Source: Planctomycetota bacterium
Lineage (GTDB): Bacteria > Planctomycetota > UBA1135 > GCA-002686595
Direction of reading: 5' to 3'
Assembly (NCBI GenBank): GCA_020853575.1
Contig: JADYYP010000024.1
Location: forward strand, 1 to 64,000
DNA length: 64,000 nucleotides
Position 1 is the stretch's first letter; the number at the start of each line of letters is the position of its first letter. The notes beneath the pieces were generated by a model that did no database searches, was not told the DNA's origin, and saw only the letters and a program-made list of their open reading frames with translations. Made by a program: the position numbers and the translations under genes. This document shows, one piece after another, positions 36,674-44,026 of this stretch.

Positions 36674-37495
36674 ATGAAACCCATCGTCATCGTCGGCGCC
36701 TTGGTCGCCTCGCTCCTCGCCGGATTCGCCGGTGCCACCGTGGCCGTGCGCATGGCCATGGAGAAGCGCGCGACCGAGCAGGCCCACGCCGCGGAGCTGG
36801 CCACGAACGAGGTCGCGGCCCGCGCGCGCCCGAACGAGTCCGGCGAAGCGCTCACGCCGTCCTATTCCGACAGCGCCGACATCGCCGCGCTCAAGCAAGC
36901 ACTGACCGCGATGCAGCGCGAAATCGACGACCTGCGCGCCCAACTCGGGCGACGCGAGGTCGAGAGTGGCGTGGCGCGCGCCGACCAGCTTCCGACCGAC
37001 GTCTCGGCCTACGCCGATCTGCAGCGCGACGCGGTGGTCAAGATCCTGGAGGACGAGAAGAAGCGCGAGCAGGAGAAGCGCGACCAAGAGCGCAAGGAGC
37101 GCGAGCAGGAGATGTTCAACCGCATGGCCGAGCGGGCCGCGAAGGACCTCGGGCTCTCGCCCGCCGATCAGCAGCGCCTCGCCGACTTCATGCCGATCGC
37201 CTCCGCCAAGCGCGACGAGGTGTTCCGCGCCGCCCGCGACAGCGGCGGACCGGAGGGCTTCCGCGCGGCCTTCGACGAGTACCGCACCTGGCGCGACACT
37301 GAGCTCAAGGGCACCTTCGGCGACGCGCTCGGCCAGCAGTTGATCGACTACCAGAGCAACCAACGCGGCGGCATGGACGGCGGCTTCGGTGGTTTCGGTG
37401 GTGGTTTCGGTGGCGGTCCGGGCAGCGGTGGCGGCACCAACCAAGGCGGCGCGAGCCAACAGGGCGGCCGCACGGGCGGAGGCCGCGGTCGCTAG
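36674..37495 (+). CDS. Anchored coiled-coil protein with Gly-rich C-terminus, upstream of psd
   Basis: A 273-residue protein of unknown function. It has an N-terminal hydrophobic anchor (about 3-22, GATVAV), a predicted coiled coil (about 72-100, ALKQALTAMQREIDDLRAQL), a strongly charged helix (EDEKKREQEKRDQERKEREQ) and a helical domain (about 150-235) resembling Spy/CpxP-like or zinc-resistance-type periplasmic helices. The tail of ~40 residues is rich in Gly (GGFGGFGGGFGGG). The stop codon TAG shares a base with the GTG start of psd (TAGTG), so expression is probably coupled. A role in envelope stress or protein scaffolding is possible but not shown. Confidence 0.75.
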   Translation: MKPIVIVGALVASLLAGFAGATVAVRMAMEKRATEQAHAAELATNEVAARARPNESGEALTPSYSDSADIAALKQALTAMQREIDDLRAQLGRREVESGVARADQLPTDVSAYADLQRDAVVKILEDEKKREQEKRDQERKEREQEMFNRMAERAAKDLGLSPADQQRLADFMPIASAKRDEVFRAARDSGGPEGFRAAFDEYRTWRDTELKGTFGDALGQQLIDYQSNQRGGMDGGFGGFGGGFGGGPGSGGGTNQGGASQQGGRTGGGRGR

Positions 37496-38295
37496 TGAGT
37501 TCGACGCCGCTGCGGCGGGGCCTGTCGCTGTTCGTCGGCTGGCTCACGACCCTCGCCATTCCCCGCCCCCTGCGCGCGCCGCTGTACCGCGCCTACTCGC
37601 GCGCCTACGGCGTCGATCTGAGTGAAGTGCGCCTGCCGCTGGAGGAGCACCCCAACTTCGCGGCCTTTTTCGTGCGCCGTCTGGTGGACGGCGCGCGTTC
37701 GTTTCCGGCGGACCCCGCGATCTTCCCCTCGCCCTGCGATGGAACGGTGCAGTCGATCGACGAGATCCACGCGGACACGATCCTGCAAGCCAAGGGGCGC
37801 CCGTACTCCGTGCGCGAGTTGCTCGGCCCCGTCGGAACCGAGGTCGAGCTCGAGGGCGGCACGGCCTGGACGATCTACCTCTCGCCGCGCGACTACCACC
37901 GCGTGCACACGCCGGTCGCCGGCCGCCTGGTCGAAGCGGTGTGGCTTCCCGGAGCACGCTACTCCGTCGCACCCAAGGTGCTCGCCGCGCGCGCCAAGGT
38001 GTTTTCGATCAACGAGCGCTGCGTGATGCGCATCGAGACCGGCTTCGGGCCGCTGTTCTACGTCATGGTCGGCGCGCTCAACGTCGGACGCATCCGCGTG
38101 GTCGGTGTCGAGCCCGCGAGCAGTGGCAAGCTCGCCACGCCGCGGACGCTGGCGCGCGGGGACGAGTTGGCGCGCTTCGAAATGGGCTCGACCGTGATCT
38201 GCATCGTCCCGCGCAGCGGCCCGCGCGCGCTCGCGGGCCTCGAGCTGGGGCGGCCGCTGGCCATGGGCGAAGCGATCGGGCACGGCGGCCGATGA
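37495..38295 (+). CDS. psd: Phosphatidylserine decarboxylase proenzyme
   Basis: Makes phosphatidylethanolamine at the inner membrane. The 266-residue proenzyme contains the Asp-His-Ser self-processing triad: Asp82 (SPCDGTV), His138 (YHRVHTPVAG) and Ser232, which becomes the pyruvoyl group. The cleavage motif reads MGST instead of the usual LGST (FEMGSTVICIVP). The start is GTG at 37495, overlapping the previous stop by one base. The stop overlaps the next gene (ATGA). The gene for phosphatidylserine synthase (pssA), often adjacent, is not seen here. Confidence 0.93.
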   Translation: MSSTPLRRGLSLFVGWLTTLAIPRPLRAPLYRAYSRAYGVDLSEVRLPLEEHPNFAAFFVRRLVDGARSFPADPAIFPSPCDGTVQSIDEIHADTILQAKGRPYSVRELLGPVGTEVELEGGTAWTIYLSPRDYHRVHTPVAGRLVEAVWLPGARYSVAPKVLAARAKVFSINERCVMRIETGFGPLFYVMVGALNVGRIRVVGVEPASSGKLATPRTLARGDELARFEMGSTVICIVPRSGPRALAGLELGRPLAMGEAIGHGGR

Positions 38296-38897
38296 CGCTA
38301 GACGCGCGCGACACGCGAGTGCTGCGGCTGTCGACCGCGATCGTTCTCGGCGCCTGGGACGAGGTGCTGCGCATCCGCGCCGCCGCGCCTCCCGGCGAGC
38401 CCGACCGCGCCTGGCGCGAGGCCGTGCTGCAAGCACACGTGTTCGCCGGATTTCCGCGGGTGGTCGAGGCCTACGGTGTGCTGCAGGCGGCCGGAGGCTT
38501 GGGCCAGCTGGAGCCCGATGAGGTGCTCGACGAGCCCGAGCTCCCCGAGCGCGGGCGCGAGCTCTTCGAGCGCATCTACGCCGACCACAGCGCGCGCATC
38601 GGCCAGTTCCTGCGCGACAGCCATCCGGACTTCGCGCGCTGGATCGAGGGCCACGCCTACGGGCGGATCTTGACTCGACCTGGATTGAGCGCTGCGCGGC
38701 GCGAGCTGCTCGCGGTCGCAGCCCTGGCGGCGTTCGGCCAAGAACGCCAGCTCGCCAGCCACGTGCGGGGAGCGCTGCGCTGTGGCGCGAGCGAGTCCGA
38801 GGTCGTCGAGGCGCTGCAATGTGTGCGCGATTTGATCGGCGACGGACGCTGCACCGCGGCGCTGCGCGTCGCCGCGCGCTTCTGTCCCTCGGCCTGA
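38292..38897 (+). CDS. Carboxymuconolactone decarboxylase-family protein
   Basis: A 201-residue all-helical protein. The C-terminal half (about 105-190) matches the CMD/AhpD fold: SAARRELLAVAALAAFGQERQLASHVRGALRCGASESEVVEAL. The redox CxxC of AhpD is missing at the usual place, so a peroxidase role is unlikely. It may act on an unknown small molecule. Its start overlaps the psd stop by 4 bases (ATGA), forming a three-gene coupled unit with psd and the Gly-rich coiled-coil gene. Confidence 0.75.
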   Translation: MTLDARDTRVLRLSTAIVLGAWDEVLRIRAAAPPGEPDRAWREAVLQAHVFAGFPRVVEAYGVLQAAGGLGQLEPDEVLDEPELPERGRELFERIYADHSARIGQFLRDSHPDFARWIEGHAYGRILTRPGLSAARRELLAVAALAAFGQERQLASHVRGALRCGASESEVVEALQCVRDLIGDGRCTAALRVAARFCPSA

Positions 38898-38914
38898 GTC
38901 GGCGCGTCGCGCCT

Positions 38915-41900
38915 TCAGCGGTAGCGCGCCTTGAGCGTCGCCTCGAGCAGTCGCACGGGCTCGAGCGAGCGAAACATCAAGCTCTTGTCGCCCCACGACG
39001 CGTTGGCGGGCCGAACCGGGCTGTCGCGACCCAAGAACTTGTCATCGAGCCACACCGAGACCTCGCCGCGGCTCTGCTTGAGCTCGATGCGCAGCGTGTG
39101 ACGTTCGCCCTTCTGGAGCCCGTCGAACTCACTGCCGCGGCCGCGCTCGAGCACTTCGGTTAGCAACTGCGCGTAGTCGTCGGGCGTGCCCGTGCCCACG
39201 CGCCAACGGCCCTTCTGGCCGAGCGTTGGAGCGCCCAGGAAAACGAGGTGCACGCCGGCGATGCTGATCGAGAACAAGCGCGGCTGACCGGACTGGACCG
39301 GTTGCTCGAGCTTGACCACCAGCTCCATCTCCTTGTCGAGGTCGAGCGGCGGCACGAGATACAACGTCGGCCAAAGACGCTCGTCGAGCAGCTGGTCGCG
39401 GCTGCGCGCGGGCGAGATCCAGCCCTCGATCTCCGGTCGCGATTCGTTGCGCTGGAATGCGCCTTCGTAGTGCGGATCGAACACGTAGCGCAGCCGCACC
39501 GCGCCATTCTCGACGAAACCGAGCTCGCTCGGGCCGAACAGGCGCTGGAAGCGCGCGCGATCGTCCTGCTCGATCTGTGCGCGCAACGCCTCGCGCCGCT
39601 CGCGCAGCCAAGCCGTCTCCGCGGCGACGAACTCGAGGTCGAGGTGCTTGGTCAGCAGCTCGTCGATCCAGCCGGCCTGACTGCGCGAGTCGCTGGCTCC
39701 GTCACTGAAGGCCTTGCGCAGCTTGGTCAACAACAGCCGCGCCTCCTGCGCGCGCTGCAGCTCGGCTTGTCGGCGGGCCTCGCCGAGACCGGCGAGCTGC
39801 GTGGCGAGCTCGTGCGACAGCGGGATCCAGTCGGCACGCGCCGGTGCTTCGAGCGCGATCTCGGCCGCGGCGTCGCGGTCCCCCAAGTGCCAGCGCAACA
39901 GCGCGAGCTCGAACTTGTGGTCGGCGTCGAGCGCACGCCCCGCCAATCCGGCAAGCCGCTCGAGCGCCGGGCGACCGACGAGCGTGCCCTTGCCACTCGA
40001 CAGCTCGCGCAACACGAACAATGTCGGCGCCACTCCGGCGGCCGCGCTGCTCGGCCGGAAGCGGAAGCCCTTCTCGAAGACTTGCAAGCCTTCCTCGACG
40101 CGCCCGGTGAAGGTGATCTGCCCCACGAGCAACTCGAGCTCCTCGCGCGACTGCGAGAGGCGCTCGATCTCGCCCGCCGCGCGCTGCATGACACCCTCGA
40201 GCACGCCGGCCTGCTGCGCGATGCGTTCGACACGCTCGCGGACCGGAGCGAGCGCCTGCGCGCGCGCGAGCTCGGCGAATTCGCGCTCGATGTCGCCGAA
40301 GGCGCGCGCCCGGAAGCGCGACTCGAGCCCCTTGGTGTGTTCCGCGAACAGGCTCTCGGCCACGCGCGAGCGCACGGCGAGCTCGATCGGCCGCAGCTCG
40401 TCCTTGATCGCGTCGCGGCGCTTGCGCGCTTCGTCCGAGACCGCGTCGAGGATCTCGTCGGGTTGCACTCGGCCCTGTTCGAGCGCGGAGCGGTACAAGC
40501 GGTCCAGCGCGAGATCGACGTCGTCGATCTTGCCGAGCTCCACTTCGTCGACCAGCCGCGCGCGCAGCTGCGAGAGCTCCAGCGCGCGCCGGCGGTCTTC
40601 CGCGCGCCAGCGCTCCTTGAGCTCGCTCACGGCCGGATCGATGACCTCGCTCTGAAGCGCGCTCAGGACGGCCGCGACATCGCTCGCGGCGAAGCCGGCG
40701 GTCGGAAGCTTGGTCTCTTCGACCACGCGCGCGGCGTTGATCTCGAGGGCCGCCAGCGCGGCGCGCCAACGGCCGGCCTCCAGCAGCGTCCGCGCGCGCT
40801 CGAAGGCGATCACCTCCGTGAAGTGCTTGGCGAGTCGCTGCTGGAACACTCCGAGCGCGACGCGGCGATCCTCGTCGACGCGCCGGCGCCGATCCGCGAC
40901 CTCGAAGCGCGCCTGGAGCTCGGACAGCTGGCGCGCGCTCAGCCCGAGCGTGGTGCGCAGCTCGTTGGGCAGCCCCTCGTCGAGATAGGTCAACGCGGCG
41001 GCGAAGTCGCGGCGCTCGGTCCACAGCGCACGCAAAGTGGCCTCGAACTGGGCGCGCGCCGCCTGCACTTGGGCGTCGAAACGCGTGCGCAGCGCCAGGC
41101 GCACCTCGTCGGCGCGCGCCTGATGGACCGCGGGGATCTGCGGTCCGATCTCCTCGAGGCGCTCGAGCGCCGGCGCAATGCGCGCACCCTGGAGCTCGAG
41201 ATAGCCGGCCAGTTCCTCGAGGGGCGCGAACGGCTCGACCGCGCTGCTCGCGGGCTCGCGCATCTCGTCGCCGCGCCACGGTTGCCACACGAGCAGGGCG
41301 CAAGCGGCCGCGAGCGCGGCGCCCAGCGCTGCTCCCAGGCGCCAGCGTCGGGTGCGCTCGGCGTCGCCGGCCAAGGGCTCGAGCGACGAGCGCTTCACGC
41401 TGACCGCGCGGCGCTCGCGGATGCGCTCCAGGTCCTCGCGCACCTCGCGTGGATGTTGGTAGCGCCGCGCGGGATCGCGGGTGAGGCACTTGCGCAGCAC
41501 CAACGCGAAATTCCGCGAGAGCTCCGGAGCGAACGCGATCGGGTCGGGCACGGGCGCGTACAGCACGCCCGAGAGGATCTCGGCCACACTCGCGCCCGCG
41601 AACGGCGGCCGCCCGCAGACACAGTGGAACAGCGTCGCGCCCAGCGACCAGATGTCGCTCTTGGCGTCGGCATTCTTCGGATTGCGCGCTTGCTCCGGCG
41701 AGATGTAGTGCGGCGTTCCGAGCGTCCCGCCCTGGATCGTCAACGCCGGGTCGTCCTCGTTGAGCGCGAGACCGAGGTCGACGATGCGCGCGCGGCCGGA
41801 GCTGTCGATCAGGATGTTGCCGGGCTTGAGGTCGCGGTGCACCACGCCCTGCTCGAAGGCGTGCTCGAGCGCCTCGCACAACGGGATGAAGAGCTTGACC

Positions 41901-42253
41901 GCCTCGCGCTCGCTCATCGCGCCGTCGCGCTTGAGCTTCTCCGCCAGGCTCGGTCCGTCGACCAGCTCCATCGCGTACCACCACAGGCCACCCGTGCTGC
42001 CCATGTCGATGGCCGTGACGATGCCGGGATGCGCGAGCTTCGCGGTGGTCTTGGCCTCGCGCTGCAGCCGGCGCACGGCGCGACCGCGCGAGGCGAGCTC
42101 GGGGTGCAGGACCTTGAGCGCCACCCGACGTTCGACGGCGAGCTGCACGGCGCGGTACACGACGCCCGCGGAGCCACGCCCGATCAGCGCTTCGATGCGG
42201 TAGCCCGGGATCTCCGGGAAGGGCTGGGCTGAGGAACTCTGGGGATGATCCAC
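38915..42253 (-). CDS. Transmembrane Ser/Thr protein kinase with large C-terminal sensor region
   Basis: 1112 residues. The N-terminal Hanks-type kinase (about 18-280) has the Gly loop GRGSAGVV, Lys47 (VALKVLHPE), the catalytic loop HRDLKPGN (Asp141, Asn146), the metal-binding motif as DLG (Asp159) and the activation segment GTPHYISPEQA. These are all the residues needed for activity. One transmembrane helix is at about 305-323. The ~790-residue extracytoplasmic part is helical, Glu/Arg/Leu-rich and coiled-coil-like to about 880, ending in a beta-rich domain (LYLVPPLDLDKEMELVVKLEQP ... VWLDDKFLG) that resembles a concanavalin-type sandwich. Such PknB-like kinases are abundant in Planctomycetota. 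The ligand is unknown. It lies 50 bases downstream of the peptidase-like gene. Confidence 0.9.
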   Translation of the reverse strand: MDHPQSSSAQPFPEIPGYRIEALIGRGSAGVVYRAVQLAVERRVALKVLHPELASRGRAVRRLQREAKTTAKLAHPGIVTAIDMGSTGGLWWYAMELVDGPSLAEKLKRDGAMSEREAVKLFIPLCEALEHAFEQGVVHRDLKPGNILIDSSGRARIVDLGLALNEDDPALTIQGGTLGTPHYISPEQARNPKNADAKSDIWSLGATLFHCVCGRPPFAGASVAEILSGVLYAPVPDPIAFAPELSRNFALVLRKCLTRDPARRYQHPREVREDLERIRERRAVSVKRSSLEPLAGDAERTRRWRLGAALGAALAAACALLVWQPWRGDEMREPASSAVEPFAPLEELAGYLELQGARIAPALERLEEIGPQIPAVHQARADEVRLALRTRFDAQVQAARAQFEATLRALWTERRDFAAALTYLDEGLPNELRTTLGLSARQLSELQARFEVADRRRRVDEDRRVALGVFQQRLAKHFTEVIAFERARTLLEAGRWRAALAALEINAARVVEETKLPTAGFAASDVAAVLSALQSEVIDPAVSELKERWRAEDRRRALELSQLRARLVDEVELGKIDDVDLALDRLYRSALEQGRVQPDEILDAVSDEARKRRDAIKDELRPIELAVRSRVAESLFAEHTKGLESRFRARAFGDIEREFAELARAQALAPVRERVERIAQQAGVLEGVMQRAAGEIERLSQSREELELLVGQITFTGRVEEGLQVFEKGFRFRPSSAAAGVAPTLFVLRELSSGKGTLVGRPALERLAGLAGRALDADHKFELALLRWHLGDRDAAAEIALEAPARADWIPLSHELATQLAGLGEARRQAELQRAQEARLLLTKLRKAFSDGASDSRSQAGWIDELLTKHLDLEFVAAETAWLRERREALRAQIEQDDRARFQRLFGPSELGFVENGAVRLRYVFDPHYEGAFQRNESRPEIEGWISPARSRDQLLDERLWPTLYLVPPLDLDKEMELVVKLEQPVQSGQPRLFSISIAGVHLVFLGAPTLGQKGRWRVGTGTPDDYAQLLTEVLERGRGSEFDGLQKGERHTLRIELKQSRGEVSVWLDDKFLGRDSPVRPANASWGDKSLMFRSLEPVRLLEATLKARYR

Positions 42254-42303
42254 GGCGTCGGTCGGGCTCGGCCGACATCCCTACCACAGTCGCGCGCGCC
42301 GGC

Positions 42304-43884
42304 CTACCGCTTCTGGAACCAGGCGCGCCAGGCCAAGTCGGCGTCGCGCCATCCGAGTCCGACAGCGGCTTGGAAGGCCTGCTCGTACTGCGCCTGGCGC
42401 TCGCGCGCCTGCGGCAAGACGCGCGTCGGCGCCGGCGCCTGGGTCTTGCGCAGCACCGCGTGGAACTTCGAGAGCGCGTCGGGCGAGAACTCCTCGAGCC
42501 ACCAGGTGATCGCCATCCCGCAGGCGATGTCGAGCAGCTCGAGCTGGCCGATGTCGAGCGAGCTCAATCGATCGAAGCTCGGCACGACTCCGGCCTCGAG
42601 CGCCTTCTTGAGCGTCGCACTCCAGGCGCCTTCGCGGAACAGCCCGGCGTCGAAGTTGAACGTCATCGCGGCCTTCTTGGCGCTCGTGCCGGTGGTCGCC
42701 ACGCTGCTCGACGCGCTGCGGCAGAACACCGCGTTGCGTTGGAAGAGCTTGTACTCGGCGAGGCTCGCGAAACCCTCGTCGTACCACGGAGGCAACAGCC
42801 GACCTTCGTAGCCCAAGCGCCCGAGCAGCATGTGCCCCCAGTGGTGCACGCAGTGGCCCACGAGGTCTTCGTCCGGGCGATTCCACACGCGCGCCGAGGA
42901 CAGCGCGTAGGGATCGATCCAAAAGAACCCGTGGCGCTCCTTGACCACCGGAGCCCAGCCTTCGGGCACGGTCGGCGTCAACGCGCCGAAATGCGCGACG
43001 GTCGCTTGGTACGGCCCGCTGTCGCGGTTCCACAGGTAGAACTCGGCCAGGCGGTTGCCCAGCAACTTGAGCCCGGGCTCGACCTTGAAGCTCGCGTCGA
43101 ACCAGGCGCGCGAGGTGACCAGGTGCCCGCCGACCTTGCCCAGCAGATCCTCGCCGTAGTCGCCGGCGATGGCCGCTTGCGCGTTGCACACCACCCGCAG
43201 CGGTCGTCCGAGCACCGCGGCCACAGCGCCCACGTCGCCGCGCGCCAGCGCCTCGGCCTTGGGGTACCACTGGCCTTCGAAGAGCTCGAGCCCATCCTTG
43301 CGCTTGGACTCGGCCTCGCTGATCCACACACCGTCGCGCAGGATCAAGCCCTGCTCGAGCTTGGCCTTCTCCTCGGGCGTGACCCAGCTGTCCTTCCAAC
43401 GCACGAAGCCCTTTTGCGCCATCTCCGCGTCCTCGTCGGCGACGGCGCGCTGGTCGCGCTCCTCCGGGGTCATCCAAGTGCCCCTGTAGAGCACGTGCCC
43501 CAGCGCCTTGTGCGCGCCTTCGTGCCGCGCGTCGAGCTCGACCGCGCGCTTCCAAGCCTTGGTGGCGAGCGCTTTCAGCTTCTGCTCGCGCGCGTACTCG
43601 CCCGCGGCGAAGAACTCCTCGGCGGACTTCGCCGCCGCGAAGCGCTCGTCGAAGGTCTCGCGCGGAGTCTTGCCGGCGACGCGCGTCTGCACCTCGCTCT
43701 TCTTGAGCTCGAGCTCGCCCACGGAGGTCTCGACGAAATAGCTCGAAGCCGTTTCGCGCTTGAGCTTGCCCTCGATCTTGCGCCCGTCGTTGAGCGTGAA
43801 CACGTCAGCGAAGGCTGCGGCGCACAGGAGCAACGAAGCGAGCCCGATCCAGACGACGGTGCGCGCGGAGTGCGAGAGCGACAT
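42304..43884 (-). CDS. Exported protein with degenerate gluzincin-like peptidase domain
   Basis: A 526-residue secreted protein with a signal peptide (SLSHSARTVVWIGLASLLLCAAAFA). A small N-terminal beta domain (FTLNDGRKIEGKLKRE) of the kind found at the start of many Planctomycetota proteins is followed by TPR-like helices (KAWKRAVELDARHEGAHKALGHV), repeated motifs of the WxxPEE/GxWxxxxE type, and a C-terminal metallopeptidase-like domain. There the expected HExxH reads HHWGH, followed by PPWYDEGFASLAEY, where gluzincins have the third metal ligand. With the catalytic Glu replaced by His, peptidase activity is doubtful. The kinase gene is directly downstream. Confidence 0.75.
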   Translation of the reverse strand: MSLSHSARTVVWIGLASLLLCAAAFADVFTLNDGRKIEGKLKRETASSYFVETSVGELELKKSEVQTRVAGKTPRETFDERFAAAKSAEEFFAAGEYAREQKLKALATKAWKRAVELDARHEGAHKALGHVLYRGTWMTPEERDQRAVADEDAEMAQKGFVRWKDSWVTPEEKAKLEQGLILRDGVWISEAESKRKDGLELFEGQWYPKAEALARGDVGAVAAVLGRPLRVVCNAQAAIAGDYGEDLLGKVGGHLVTSRAWFDASFKVEPGLKLLGNRLAEFYLWNRDSGPYQATVAHFGALTPTVPEGWAPVVKERHGFFWIDPYALSSARVWNRPDEDLVGHCVHHWGHMLLGRLGYEGRLLPPWYDEGFASLAEYKLFQRNAVFCRSASSSVATTGTSAKKAAMTFNFDAGLFREGAWSATLKKALEAGVVPSFDRLSSLDIGQLELLDIACGMAITWWLEEFSPDALSKFHAVLRKTQAPAPTRVLPQARERQAQYEQAFQAAVGLGWRDADLAWRAWFQKR

Positions 43885-43944
43885 GCACATCCACTGTAGT
43901 GCGAGCAGCGCGCGCCGTGCACGGCGAACCCGTGCGGCGACAAG

Positions 43945-43979
43945 GCGAGGCCGACAGCCCGATGGGCGGCCGGCCTCGC
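43945..43979 (-). terminator. Hairpin downstream of the lectin-like gene
   Basis: GCGAGGCCG (43945-43953) pairs perfectly with CGGCCTCGC (43971-43979), with an inner GCCC/GGGC stem at 43957-43967. It lies 48 bases past the stop of the gene at 44027 on the minus strand. No T-tract follows, so its action as a terminator is a guess from position and stability. Confidence 0.4.
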
Positions 43980-44026
43980 GCAAGACCGCGCGCACGGGCC
44001 TGACTCCCGGCGCGCGCGTCTAGGTT

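Noticed and set aside
39248-42232. 994-codon open frame on the plus strand, opposite the Ser/Thr kinase gene
   Set aside because: It is the antisense of a strongly conserved kinase, is made of Arg, Ala, Leu, Glu and His-rich low-complexity sequence and has no family match. High GC leaves such antisense frames open.
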